A stretch of 64,000 nucleotides of DNA, from positions 1,025,001-1,089,000 of the forward strand of contig NZ_LS483397.1 in NCBI RefSeq assembly GCF_900475595.1, in the 5' to 3' direction. Numbering within the stretch: position 1 is the stretch's first letter; every line of letters starts with the position of its first letter. Positions 45,326-53,786 of the stretch are shown piece after piece. Both the position numbers and the translations under genes were made by a program. Origin of the DNA: Streptococcus uberis. GTDB taxonomy: Bacteria > Bacillota > Bacilli > Lactobacillales > Streptococcaceae. The notes below the pieces were generated by a model. The model searched no databases. It had not been told where the DNA came from and saw nothing but the letters and a program-made list of their open reading frames with translations.

Positions 45326-46240
45326 ATGAGATTACAACAATTGCATTACATTATAAAAATCGTCGAATGTGGCTCCATGAATGAAGCTGCTAAACAACTT
45401 TTCATTACTCAACCTAGCCTTTCTAATGCTGTCAAAGATTTAGAAACTGAAATGGGCATTAAGATTTTTAACCGTAATCCTAAGGGCATTACCTTAACAA
45501 AAGATGGAGTAGAATTCTTATCCTATGCTCGTCAGATTATTGAGCAAACAGCACTTTTAGAAGATCGTTACAAAAATCATAATAGTAATCGTGAACTTTT
45601 TAGTGTCTCGTCACAACATTATGCCTTTGTGGTCAATGCATTTGTTTCACTTTTAAAAGAAACAGACATGACTCAGTATGAACTTTTTTTAAGGGAAACC
45701 AGAACTTGGGAAATCATTGATGATGTCAAAAATTTCCGGTCTGAAATTGGCGTTCTCTTTTTAAACGACTACAACCGTGATGTTTTAAGCAAACTACTTG
45801 AGGATAATCACCTGATTGCTGAAATGCTCTTTCAAACCAAACCTCATATCTTTGTCAGTGAAAAACATCCACTTGCAAAACAAGCATCGCTTCAATTCTC
45901 AGATTTGGAAGCATATCCCTACCTCAGTTATGATCAAGGTTTTCATAACTCTTTCTACTTTTCCGAAGAGATGATGTCGCAGGTCCCTCATGAAAAATCA
46001 ATAGTTGTTAGTGACCGAGCGACACTCTTCAACCTCATGATGGGCTTAAATGGCTATACTGTAGCAACTGGTATTTTAAACAGTCAACTCAATGACAATC
46101 AAATTGTTGCGATTCCACTTGATGTCCCTGACATTATCGATGTCGTTTATATCAAGCATGACAAAGCAAACTTATCCAAGATGGGTGAAACCTTTATTGC
46201 CTTATTAAAAGAGGAAGTCAAATTCAAGCCAAAAAAATAA
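45326..46240 (+). CDS. cpsY: LysR-family regulator CpsY
   Basis: A 304-residue LysR-type regulator. The N-terminal helix-turn-helix is complete (LQQLHYIIKIVECGSMNEAAKQLFITQPSLSNAVKDLE, about 3-40), followed by the two-lobed effector domain. CpsY/MtaR proteins of pyogenic streptococci lie next to capsule genes but mainly regulate methionine uptake and wall modification; the same may hold here. It is divergent from cpsA with a 250-bp shared region. No ribosome site precedes the ATG, and the candidate -10 ends 6 nt before it. Confidence 0.94.
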   Translation: MRLQQLHYIIKIVECGSMNEAAKQLFITQPSLSNAVKDLETEMGIKIFNRNPKGITLTKDGVEFLSYARQIIEQTALLEDRYKNHNSNRELFSVSSQHYAFVVNAFVSLLKETDMTQYELFLRETRTWEIIDDVKNFRSEIGVLFLNDYNRDVLSKLLEDNHLIAEMLFQTKPHIFVSEKHPLAKQASLQFSDLEAYPYLSYDQGFHNSFYFSEEMMSQVPHEKSIVVSDRATLFNLMMGLNGYTVATGILNSQLNDNQIVAIPLDVPDIIDVVYIKHDKANLSKMGETFIALLKEEVKFKPKK

Positions 46241-46266
46241 AGCTAACCCATTAGCTTTATTTTTTT
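46236..46266. terminator. bidirectional terminator between cpsY and the HEPN-like gene
   Basis: AATAAAGCTAA-CCCA-TTAGCTTTATT, an 11-bp stem, with A and T runs on both sides. It serves both convergent genes. Confidence 0.88.
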
Positions 46267-47036
46267 GGTGAAAATTGCGATTCAATAACGGTGTTTATTT
46301 GATCAAAGTAAAATGGTTCACGTTGATACATCACACCCGAGTAAGTTGCTAATTCTATTATTTTATTCAAAAATTCTAGGGATGAAAATTGGGTTGTCCG
46401 GTGCAACTCTTCTTCATCAAAGGCTTTAATCAGGTGAGCTAGCGGATTTCGGACAGACTTTTCAAATTGGCGCAATTGTCTAACGGTTTCTTTAACATTT
46501 TCTGGCAACTGTGACAGCTGCAACAAATCCGCTAGGCTACGCGTTGTGACATTACGACTTTGTCTTTGTCCCAAAAAACTCTCAAAAATAGGATGTTGCG
46601 CTTCTTTCATGCGATCAAACTCCCATGTGTCATATTGATCATTTTTGGCGTCACGAACATATTGATCAAAGTTAGGGATTTGCTTTCTGATTAAGCGCAA
46701 AAATAAGCGGTACAAAATAGGTGAGACGGAGCGCACAAAATCGATGATTTCACCATTCTTCACCTTTATTTCCAAATCGTAAATGTAATTAGCAAGTTGC
46801 TCTTCTTCAATGGAGTCGTTAACCTGCAAGCTGATACCATATTGGCTTTCAATGTCAGCTACTTCTTTTGCATGCTGACTGAGAAAGTCTAAATTCAATT
46901 CCCGTCTTTCTTTTAGCAACTCAATTAAAAAGAGAGCATCAGAAGGAAATTGGGGAATAGACTTAGCTACTCTAAAAGCATGGTTATAGGCATAAACATC
47001 CAGAAGAATATGAAGCGTATTTTCAAGATCAGTCAT
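46257..47036 (-). CDS. HEPN-like protein (Csm6-type RNase motif), function unknown
   Basis: A 259-residue, mostly helical protein. The motif VRNPLAHLI (Arg196 to His201, R-x4-H) is the catalytic signature of HEPN ribonucleases and most resembles the C-terminal domain of Csm6. The N-terminal stretch [18 protein letters not shown] also looks like that domain. There is no CARF or other sensor domain and no CRISPR array or csm gene in this window. The start ATG overlaps the deoD stop by 8 bp, so it is translated with the nucleoside-salvage operon. Family placement is from motif and pattern only; a structural relative without RNase activity is possible. Confidence 0.65.
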   Translation of the reverse strand: MTDLENTLHILLDVYAYNHAFRVAKSIPQFPSDALFLIELLKERRELNLDFLSQHAKEVADIESQYGISLQVNDSIEEEQLANYIYDLEIKVKNGEIIDFVRSVSPILYRLFLRLIRKQIPNFDQYVRDAKNDQYDTWEFDRMKEAQHPIFESFLGQRQSRNVTTRSLADLLQLSQLPENVKETVRQLRQFEKSVRNPLAHLIKAFDEEELHRTTQFSSLEFLNKIIELATYSGVMYQREPFYFDQINTVIESQFSPKK

Positions 47037-47742
47037 TGGCAATTAGCGTTTCTAGTCCAACCTTCATCATATCCGTAAATGTGGTTTGACGTTCTTCAGC
47101 ACTAGTGTCTTCACTAGGATCGTTAAGATTATCAGAAATAGTCATAATCCCAAGAGCCTTAACCTGATGTTGAGCTGCCAAATAGTAAAGGGCCGCAGCT
47201 TCCATTTCAATAGCCTTAACTCCTAGTTTACCAAGAGCCATGTTGCGTTCAGGCATATTGGAATAGAAAACATCCGAAGATAAAACACTACCCACATGAG
47301 TGGTCATACCAAGGTCTTTAGCAATGTGATAAGCTTTATCTAAAAGACCAAAGTCGGCAATTTGAGGGAAATCAAATTCAGGGAAGTCATTACGAATGAT
47401 GTTTGAATTCGTAGCTGCCGCTTGAGCAAGAACCAATTCACGGACATGCACGTTCGGATCGATAGAACCAGCAGTTCCAACACGAATCAAGGTTTTGACC
47501 CCATAATCAACAATTAATTCACGAGCATAAATGGAGATGGAAGGCATACCCATACCCGTTCCCATAACAGAAACGCGATGACCTTTATAAGTCCCAGTAT
47601 AACCAAGCATCCCACGAATCTCATTAAAACAAACAGCATCTTCCAAAAAATTCTCAGCAATAAACTTAGCCCGCAAAGGATCCCCAGGAAGTAAAATTTT
47701 ATCAGCAATATCGCCCACACGCGCAGAAATGTGAATACTCAT
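47029..47742 (-). CDS. deoD: purine nucleoside phosphorylase, DeoD type
   Basis: Cleaves purine nucleosides with phosphate to the free base and (deoxy)ribose 1-phosphate. The 237-residue trimer/hexamer-type enzyme begins [40 protein letters not shown] and [13 protein letters not shown] are the conserved phosphate and nucleoside motifs. I start at ATG 47742, where family proteins begin; the frame extends to GTG 47829 through a repeat and is not favoured. The start is preceded by CTTGGTATCTTAT instead of a standard ribosome site. It is encoded after punA. Confidence 0.94.
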   Translation of the reverse strand: MSIHISARVGDIADKILLPGDPLRAKFIAENFLEDAVCFNEIRGMLGYTGTYKGHRVSVMGTGMGMPSISIYARELIVDYGVKTLIRVGTAGSIDPNVHVRELVLAQAAATNSNIIRNDFPEFDFPQIADFGLLDKAYHIAKDLGMTTHVGSVLSSDVFYSNMPERNMALGKLGVKAIEMEAAALYYLAAQHQVKALGIMTISDNLNDPSEDTSAEERQTTFTDMMKVGLETLIAND

Positions 47743-47756
47743 ATAAGATACCAAGG

Positions 47757-47779
47757 CCGAGTTCAAATGCTTGAACCCG
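47757..47779. repeat. 23-bp direct repeat, copy next to deoD
   Basis: Contains GTTCAA-ATGC-TTGAAC, a small dyad. An identical 23-mer lies 168 bp away, and similarity continues for a few bases (CACCCTTT). Confidence 0.85.
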
Positions 47780-47924
47780 ACACCCTTTCTTTCTTTCAAT
47801 TTTTTTAAAGGAGTTTTCCGAGCTTTCACCTCGTCTTTTGGATTTCTATGACGAGGCTAGGAATCATCCACTGGATCATTTCCACAAGTTCAGTTCCTTT
47901 CTTTCTCTATTTTAGGAGGATAGC

Positions 47925-47947
47925 CCGAGTTCAAATGCTTGAACCCG
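47925..47947. repeat. 23-bp direct repeat, copy next to punA
   Basis: Identical to 47757-47779. The two bracket the 3' side of punA and the deoD leader. Confidence 0.85.
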
Positions 47948-47982
47948 TCACCCTTTTAATGAGTTGAACCTATAAAACTATC

Positions 47983-48792
47983 TTATAACTCAACCAAGAT
48001 TTCTTTGATTAACGTTTTGAAGTTCTCTTTAATGCCTTGTGTTACTTCGACAACTTCTTCATGGTTTAACTCTGATTGGAAACCTGCAGCAAAGTTAGTA
48101 ATAGCAGAAATACCAAGAACTTTCATACCAGAATGAGCTGCCACAATCACTTCTGGAACAGTCGACATGCCGACCGCATCAGCACCCATGGTTTTGAAAG
48201 CACGAATTTCAGCAGGTGTTTCATATGTCGGACCCGTTACACCAATATAAACTCCGCCCTCCAATTTAATGCCTAAACGATTGGCAACTTGATTAGCAAT
48301 CTGACGGTATGCAGCTGTATAAGCATCTGACATATCAGGGAAACGAGGGCCAAAATCATCAAGATTTTCACCAATCAATGGATTTTGACCAGTAAAATTG
48401 ATATGGTCTGTGATGGTCATTAAAGTACCAGGACCATAACCAATACCACCAGCGGCATTTGTGACAACGAGTCCTTGACAACCCAATGCTTTCATGACGC
48501 GAACTGGAAAAGTAACTACTTCAATAGGGTTGCCTTCATAAAAATGAAATCGTCCTTGTAAAGCTAATACTTTACGCCCTGAAAGTTCTCCATAAACTAA
48601 TTTTCCTGCATGTCCAACAACTGTAGATTGACCCCAGTTAGGAATATCGGCATAATCAATCACAACGGCATTTTCAATTTCCTCAGCCAATTCGCCTAAA
48701 CCTGAACCTAAAATCAAACCAAATTCAGGCGCTTTAATCCCTTTAAACTGTAAAAAATCTTTTGTCTCATTAATTTTGGTCATTAATGACAT
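47983..48792 (-). CDS. punA: purine nucleoside phosphorylase (inosine/guanosine type)
   Basis: A 269-residue NP-II family phosphorylase for inosine, guanosine and possibly xanthosine. Motifs: GLILGSGLGELAEEI (phosphate loop, about 22-36), LQGRFHFYEG, VTNAAGGIGYGPG, and the base-binding MGADAVGMSTVPEV. It works beside DeoD, giving the cell both phosphorylase types. It lies 20 bp after arsC, and its product ribose 1-phosphate feeds DeoB. Confidence 0.95.
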   Translation of the reverse strand: MSLMTKINETKDFLQFKGIKAPEFGLILGSGLGELAEEIENAVVIDYADIPNWGQSTVVGHAGKLVYGELSGRKVLALQGRFHFYEGNPIEVVTFPVRVMKALGCQGLVVTNAAGGIGYGPGTLMTITDHINFTGQNPLIGENLDDFGPRFPDMSDAYTAAYRQIANQVANRLGIKLEGGVYIGVTGPTYETPAEIRAFKTMGADAVGMSTVPEVIVAAHSGMKVLGISAITNFAAGFQSELNHEEVVEVTQGIKENFKTLIKEILVEL

Positions 48793-48812
48793 CTGTTTGT
48801 CTCCTCTTCTTC

Positions 48813-49223
48813 TTATTTAGGATAAACCACTTCACCGTCTTCCTTTGTATAAGGACTTGGCAGTGGTTTAGGTAATATATCCAAAACTTTTTCGGACGGA
48901 CGGCAAAGCTTGGTTCCTTTTGACGTGATGACAATTGGACGATTGATTAAAATAGGATCTACCATCATCGCATCAATGATGTCCTCATCACTTTTATCCA
49001 AAGATGCCAATCCATGTTTGTCAAACTCTGGAACATTAGTGCGTAATAGATCGCGAACTGAAATACCCATTGCATCAATCAAGTCAAGCAGTTGATCACG
49101 ACTTGGTGGATTTATCAAATATTCAATAACGGTTGGTTCGATACCAGCATGCTTAATCATAGCAAGAACATTTCGTGATGTTCCACAATTGGGATTATGA
49201 TAAATGGTGATTTCTTCCATCAT
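48813..49223 (-). CDS. arsC: arsenate reductase, glutaredoxin-linked ArsC type
   Basis: A 136-residue ArsC protein. The catalytic cysteine is in HNPNCGTSRN (Cys13), and the conserved block NRPIVITSKGTKLCRPSE with its arginines is intact, which separates it from the regulator Spx. It reduces arsenate to arsenite with glutathione/glutaredoxin. It sits, oddly, between deoB and punA in a nucleoside operon, perhaps because arsenate can replace phosphate in phosphorolysis. No ars pump gene is near. Confidence 0.93.
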   Translation of the reverse strand: MMEEITIYHNPNCGTSRNVLAMIKHAGIEPTVIEYLINPPSRDQLLDLIDAMGISVRDLLRTNVPEFDKHGLASLDKSDEDIIDAMMVDPILINRPIVITSKGTKLCRPSEKVLDILPKPLPSPYTKEDGEVVYPK

Positions 49224-49234
49224 GTCTCCTTTTC

Positions 49235-50446
49235 TTATTTCAATTCAGCTAAGAAAGATTGTCCAATCATCGCTCTTTCAACACCAAAGTTTTCAGCAAT
49301 GGTTGCCGAAATATCTGCAAAATGACCTTGCGGAATCACGCCACTCCCCTTAAAGGATGGTGAGTAAGCTAATAATGGAATATATTCACGGGTATGATCT
49401 GTACCAGCATAAGTTGGGTCATTACCATGGTCAGCTGTGATTAAGAGCAAGTCATTGTCGCGCATGGCAGAAAGAATTTCTGGAAGGCGTTGATCAAATT
49501 CATGCAAACAATCACGGTAACCAAAAGCATCACGACGGTGTCCGTATAGAGCATCGAAATCAACCAAGTTAGTAAAGGAGAAGCCTTTTTCAAATGCAGT
49601 CAATCCCATGGTTTTTATCAAGGTATCTATTCCATGGCTATTTGATTTGTTATGTCCCATATCATGATTGATACCTGAGCCATTAAAGATATCATTGATT
49701 TTACCAACGGCATAGGTATCAATACCTGCTTGATCCAATTTATTTAAAACGGTGTCTTCGAATGGCGATACTGCATAATCATGACGATTTGAGGTACGCG
49801 TGAAGTTTCCAGGTTCACCAACATATGGGCGAGCAATAATGCGTCCTAATAAAGCTGGACGTTCTAAAGTAATGGAACGAGCGTATTCACAAATACGATA
49901 TAATTCTTCAAGTGGAATAATGTCTTCATGTGCCGCTATCTGTAAAACTGGGTCTGCCGAAGTATAAATAATCAGCTCACCCGTTTCCATTTGTCGTGGA
50001 CCAAAATCATCAATGACTGCTGTCCCTGAATAAGGCTTGTTTGCTTCACGGATAACTTTACGTCCTGAGAATTCCTCGATTTTGGTTAAAATCTCTTCCG
50101 GGAATCCATTCCAAAAAGTATCAAAAGGCTCAGTGATGTTTAACCCCATGATTTCCCAGTGACCAGTCATGGTATCTTTACCAAGTGACACTTCTTCTAA
50201 TTTTGTAGCATATCCTGTAGGATTTGATTCTGCCGCTACTGTTTTAAGGGCTTGTGGACGAGGAATGTTTCCTAGACCGAGCTTGGCCATATTTGGAACA
50301 TCAAGACCCACTGCCTTAGAAATATGTCCCAGAGTGTCTGATGCACCATCAGGCACCCCTGCATTTTGGAAATTATTGGCATCAGGTGCTGCACCAATTC
50401 CAACAGAATCAAGAACGACTAAATGAATACGATCAAATGTTGACAA
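49235..50446 (-). CDS. deoB: phosphopentomutase
   Basis: Interconverts (deoxy)ribose 1-phosphate and 5-phosphate, linking nucleoside breakdown to central metabolism. It has 403 residues and is of the alkaline-phosphatase superfamily. The metal and phosphothreonine motifs are [20 protein letters not shown] at the start, [12 protein letters not shown] (catalytic Thr), and [19 protein letters not shown] near the end. It follows rpiA by 66 bp and precedes arsC by 11 bp. Confidence 0.97.
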   Translation of the reverse strand: MSTFDRIHLVVLDSVGIGAAPDANNFQNAGVPDGASDTLGHISKAVGLDVPNMAKLGLGNIPRPQALKTVAAESNPTGYATKLEEVSLGKDTMTGHWEIMGLNITEPFDTFWNGFPEEILTKIEEFSGRKVIREANKPYSGTAVIDDFGPRQMETGELIIYTSADPVLQIAAHEDIIPLEELYRICEYARSITLERPALLGRIIARPYVGEPGNFTRTSNRHDYAVSPFEDTVLNKLDQAGIDTYAVGKINDIFNGSGINHDMGHNKSNSHGIDTLIKTMGLTAFEKGFSFTNLVDFDALYGHRRDAFGYRDCLHEFDQRLPEILSAMRDNDLLLITADHGNDPTYAGTDHTREYIPLLAYSPSFKGSGVIPQGHFADISATIAENFGVERAMIGQSFLAELK

Positions 50447-50512
50447 AATGTCTCCAATCTAAGGGAGGTTACGGTTGGCTCCCTAAAACCTATAAATATT
50501 TTTTAAACGACT

Positions 50513-51193
50513 TTATTTGCTAGGGGCTTCAAGAACTTTGACCCCATCTTTACCAGCAACGATGACTTTATGAACCATTCCATTGAATAAGCCATGCTCA
50601 ACAACACCAACAGTTTTATCTAGCATTTCAGCAAACTCAAATGGTTTTTCAATCACTTTCAAATCAAGGTCAATGATAAAGTTACCCATATCTGTGATAA
50701 GTTTTTGGTCTTCTTTCATCCTAAATGAAGGCTTGTACCCAGCTTTTTCGAAAACACGGAACAAGCGTTCAGCACCATACTGAACCACTTCTACTGGAAG
50801 TTTGAAAGCTCCAAGTTTTTCAACCATTTTGGATTCATCAACAACCCAAATGTATTCTTTGGTTGGAGTTGCTACGATTTTTTCCATCAAAAGGGCCGCT
50901 CCGCCACCTTTGATTCCATTGAATTCTTTGTCTACTTCATCAGCACCATCAACAGTGAGGTCGATTTCATCAATCTCATCAACAGCTTTTAAGGGAATAC
51001 CAAGGCTTTCAGCTTGTTTCGTTGTAGCACTAGATGTGGTTACACCGACAACCTGCAAACCTTCCTCATTGACACGACGACCAATTTCTTCAACAAAGAA
51101 ATAAGCCGTTGAACCAGTTCCTAAACCAACAATCATTCCATCTTTGACATATTGGGCTGCTGTGACACCCGCCATTTTTTTAAGTGCTTCCAT
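50513..51193 (-). CDS. rpiA: ribose-5-phosphate isomerase A
   Basis: Interconverts ribose 5-phosphate and ribulose 5-phosphate. It has 226 residues. Visible motifs are [16 protein letters not shown] (about 24-39), [21 protein letters not shown] (about 80-100), and [10 protein letters not shown]. It is the first gene of the rpiA-deoB-arsC-punA-deoD-HEPN unit, whose promoter lies 38 nt upstream of its start. Confidence 0.97.
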   Translation of the reverse strand: MEALKKMAGVTAAQYVKDGMIVGLGTGSTAYFFVEEIGRRVNEEGLQVVGVTTSSATTKQAESLGIPLKAVDEIDEIDLTVDGADEVDKEFNGIKGGGAALLMEKIVATPTKEYIWVVDESKMVEKLGAFKLPVEVVQYGAERLFRVFEKAGYKPSFRMKEDQKLITDMGNFIIDLDLKVIEKPFEFAEMLDKTVGVVEHGLFNGMVHKVIVAGKDGVKVLEAPSK

Positions 51194-51230
51194 GATTCCT
51201 CCTAAATATAAAAATGAGTCCTAGCACTTT

Positions 51231-51259
51231 ATTATACCATGAAAGCGCCCACTTGTTAA
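51231..51259 (-). promoter_or_regulatory. promoter of the rpiA-deoB salvage operon
   Basis: TTAACA (51254-51259), 17-nt spacer, TATAAT (51231-51236) with an extended TGG. Confidence 0.75.
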
Positions 51260-51312
51260 TGAAAAGTTATCGCCTCCCGATTGATAACTCTAACGTTGAA
51301 AAGGGCAAAACC

Positions 51313-51341
51313 TTGCTTTATCATTAGACTTATTCTAAAAT
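51313..51341 (+). promoter_or_regulatory. candidate mnmE promoter ending 6 nt from the start codon
   Basis: TTGCTT (51313-51318), 17-nt spacer, TAAAAT (51336-51341); ATG at 51348. An alternative, TTGAAA-17-TATCAT (51296-51324), would give a short leader. Confidence 0.5.
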
Positions 51342-51347
51342 AAGAGC

Positions 51348-52724
51348 ATGAGTATAACAAAAGAATTTGACACCATTACTGCTATTTCCACTCCCCTTGG
51401 TGAAGGGGCCATTGGAATCGTTCGACTATCTGGAACTGAAGCACTTGCTATCGCCAAAAAAGTCTTTAAAGGCAAGGATTTGGAAGCTGTTGCAAGCCAT
51501 ACCATTAACTATGGACACATCCTCGATCCTGAAAAAAATGAGATTTTGGACGAGGTCATGGTAACCGTCATGAAAGAGCCCAAAACCTTTACTAGAGAAG
51601 ATGTGGTTGAAATCAACACACATGGCGGTATCGCAGTTACTAATGAAATTTTGCAATTACTAATCAAAAATGGAGCGCGCATGGCCGAACCAGGTGAGTT
51701 CACCAAAAGAGCCTTTTTAAATGGCCGTGTGGATTTGACCCAAGCCGAGGCGGTGATGGATATTATCCGGGCAAAAACCGATAAAGCAATGAACATAGCT
51801 GTTAAGCAATTGGATGGCTCTTTAAAAGAACTCATCAACAGTACGCGACAAGAAATCCTGAACACCTTAGCCCAAGTTGAAGTCAATATCGACTATCCAG
51901 AATACGACGATGTTGAAGAAATGACCACAGCCTTAATGCGCGAGAAAACGCAAGAGTTCCAAAACCTACTGGAACAATTATTACGAACAGCAAAACGCGG
52001 AAAGATTTTGCGTGAAGGTCTCTCTACTGCCATTATTGGACGACCAAACGTCGGCAAATCTAGCCTTTTAAACAACTTATTACGGGAAGAAAAAGCTATC
52101 GTTACCGATATCGCTGGTACCACTCGTGACGTCATTGAAGAATATGTCAACATCAAAGGGGTCCCCTTAAAGTTAGTTGATACTGCTGGTATCAGAGATA
52201 CAGATGATATTGTTGAGAAAATCGGAGTGGAAAGGTCCAAAAAAGCGCTAAATGAAGCTGACCTTGTCCTACTCGTTCTGAATGCATCTGAATCGTTGAC
52301 TGAACAAGATCGTGTTTTGCTGGATTTAAGCAAAGAGTCAAACCGCATTATTCTTTTGAATAAAACAGATCTCCCTCAAGCCATTGAAAAAGATCACATA
52401 CCAGAAGATTACATTGAAATTTCCGTTCTTAAAAATGAAAATATCGACCAGATTGAGGACAGAATTAATGACCTCTTCTTTGAAAATGCAGGCTTGGTCG
52501 AACAAGATGCCACTTATTTATCTAACGCACGCCACATCTCATTAATTGAACAAGCTGTTCAAAGCTTACAAGCTGTAAATGAAGGACTTGAAATGGGCAT
52601 GCCCGTAGATCTCCTCCAAGTAGATCTAACACGAACATGGGAAATCCTAGGAGAAATCACAGGAGACGCCGCACCAGACGAACTCATCACCCAACTCTTC
52701 AGCCAATTTTGCCTTGGGAAGTAA
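51348..52724 (+). CDS. mnmE: tRNA modification GTPase MnmE
   Basis: With MnmG it makes the 5-carboxymethylaminomethyl group on wobble uridine of several tRNAs. It has 458 residues: an N-terminal tetrahydrofolate-binding domain (about 1-120), a helical domain, and an inserted GTPase (G1 GRPNVGKSS about 229, G2/G3 TTRD and DTAGIRD, G4 NKTD). The C-terminal CLGK carries the conserved cysteine. The first residues match other streptococcal MnmE proteins. There is no ribosome site. It ends at a strong hairpin. Confidence 0.97.
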   Translation: MSITKEFDTITAISTPLGEGAIGIVRLSGTEALAIAKKVFKGKDLEAVASHTINYGHILDPEKNEILDEVMVTVMKEPKTFTREDVVEINTHGGIAVTNEILQLLIKNGARMAEPGEFTKRAFLNGRVDLTQAEAVMDIIRAKTDKAMNIAVKQLDGSLKELINSTRQEILNTLAQVEVNIDYPEYDDVEEMTTALMREKTQEFQNLLEQLLRTAKRGKILREGLSTAIIGRPNVGKSSLLNNLLREEKAIVTDIAGTTRDVIEEYVNIKGVPLKLVDTAGIRDTDDIVEKIGVERSKKALNEADLVLLVLNASESLTEQDRVLLDLSKESNRIILLNKTDLPQAIEKDHIPEDYIEISVLKNENIDQIEDRINDLFFENAGLVEQDATYLSNARHISLIEQAVQSLQAVNEGLEMGMPVDLLQVDLTRTWEILGEITGDAAPDELITQLFSQFCLGK

Positions 52725-52747
52725 ACAAGCCCGGTGGGCTTGTTTAG
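52723..52747 (+). terminator. hairpin terminator at the mnmE stop
   Basis: AAACAAGCCC-GGT-GGGCTTGTTT, a 10-bp stem overlapping the stop codon. Confidence 0.75.
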
Positions 52748-52768
52748 TCTGAGCCTTAAAACTGAAAT

Positions 52769-52797
52769 GCGAAGAGAGGTCCAGTGGACTTCTTTGC
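52769..52797. other. imperfect hairpin after mnmE
   Basis: GCGAAGAGAGGTCC..GGACTTCTTTGC. It loosely resembles the GAAGAGGT hairpins beside parE and may belong to the same class of intergenic palindromes. Confidence 0.35.
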
Positions 52798-52832
52798 TAA
52801 GAGACGAGAAATGTTAACATTTTATGAATTTA

Positions 52833-52860
52833 AAAGGAGCCAATAGCTCCTTTTTATTAT
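52833..52860. terminator. terminator between mnmE and the CPBP gene
   Basis: AAAGGAGC-CAATA-GCTCCTTT then TTATTAT. It probably serves both strands. Confidence 0.8.
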
Positions 52861-52878
52861 TTATACAAGAAAAAATCT

Positions 52879-52930
52879 TCATTCCAAATAATCATTCCAA
52901 ATAATCATTTCAAATAATCAATCTAATCAT
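52879..52930. repeat. 13-nt tandem repeat after the CPBP gene
   Basis: Three near-identical copies of CATTCCAAATAAT plus a degenerate fourth, directly past the CPBP stop codon. Confidence 0.8.
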
Positions 52931-53604
52931 TCAGCTTAGAGATATAAGTAAAACCACCAAAGAATTATTGATTGTGTGGATCATCCATGGTGCCGTTAAA
53001 TTATCAAACCAGATTCGAGAAAGCATGATTGAAGTCCCTAAAAACAAAACATAAGCCATTACTGCAGGAATGACATGGAGTATTGTGAAAACAAAAACAA
53101 CTAAACATGCAGCAAACCATTTAGGAAAATAGAATTGAAACCAATCAAATAAAAACCTTCTGAAAATAACTTCTTCAACAAAAGGAATGAGGATACCAAC
53201 TGTTAGTTCCATGACTAAAACAGCACCCCAACCTAAAGCCATCGTTTCATTACTTAACCCACCAGTATTGGATTCATGAGGAATTTGAAAAAACAAGGAA
53301 AGCAATGCTGCTCCTGCTATAGAAAAAATGAATGTCAATGGAATCCACCACAATAGATGCCATAAGGAGTGTTTTCCCTTATAAAAGCCAAAATCAGAAA
53401 AAGTCCATTTATTTTGATAACAATAGCCATACCATAATACAAAGGCACCACTAATACTACCACCAATCATCACGGATAGAGTAGTCAAGGCAGAATGTCG
53501 AAAAATAAGCCAACTAAAAATCCCCATATAATAGCACCTAAAAATAGTGCAAGAAGACTGTAAACAGCCCAGTAGTAATCTTTTTTATAATCAATCTTTC
53601 TCAA
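52931..53604 (-). pseudogene. CPBP family intramembrane protease, frameshifted
   Basis: The intact downstream part (198 codons from 53527) has the CPBP/Abi motifs: FVEEVIFRRFLFDW (Glu-Glu-x3-Arg), FTILHV and HTINNS. Its apparent start is inside a membrane helix. Upstream, another frame begins at TTG 53604 behind AGGAG and reads RKIDYKKDYYWAVYSLLALFLGAIIWGFLVGLF, then stops. Adding one base to the 5-base homopolymer at 53501-53505 joins both frames into one 224-residue protein of normal topology. So it is a one-base deletion, a phase-variable tract or a sequencing error. Family members are proteases linked to prenylated peptides or bacteriocin immunity. Confidence 0.75.
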
Positions 53605-53657
53605 AATGATTTTACTCCTAAACTAACCGTTTTTAATATCACTTTACTAATACAAGT

Positions 53658-53666
53658 ATTATATCA
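53658..53666 (-). promoter_or_regulatory. extended -10 promoter of the CPBP gene
   Basis: TGATATAAT on the minus strand, about 54 nt upstream of the proposed TTG start. Confidence 0.5.
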
Positions 53667-53724
53667 TAAAGAAAAAATCATTAGTCGCTTGGAAATTTTT
53701 TGAGATAACCTTCCATTAGAATGG

Positions 53725-53760
53725 AACAAAAAAGTGAAGACATGATGCTTTGTCTTCACT
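53725..53760 (-). terminator. Rho-independent terminator after pepV
   Basis: On the minus strand AGTGAAGACA-AAGCATCA-TGTCTTCACT then TTTTTTG. Confidence 0.88.
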
Positions 53761-53786
53761 CAGAAGTATGCCTTTCGGCTCCTTTT

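Noticed and set aside
46257..47036. Part of a type III CRISPR locus
   Set aside because: No repeats, no cas or csm genes, and translational coupling to deoD; only the HEPN motif is shared.
47743..47829. Longer N-terminus of DeoD
   Set aside because: The extension runs through a repeat and does not look like family sequence.
47743..47982. Purine riboswitch in the punA-deoD spacer
   Set aside because: The dyad repeats do not form the three-way junction or conserved loops of a purine aptamer, and the spacer is inside the operon.
51509..51886. 125-residue minus-strand ORF
   Set aside because: Antisense to mnmE; its composition reflects the mnmE codons and it has no ribosome site.
52931..53527. 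Taking the CPBP gene as an intact 198-residue protein
   Set aside because: Its start falls inside a membrane helix with no ribosome site, while a well-placed upstream start reads a matching N-terminus in another frame.
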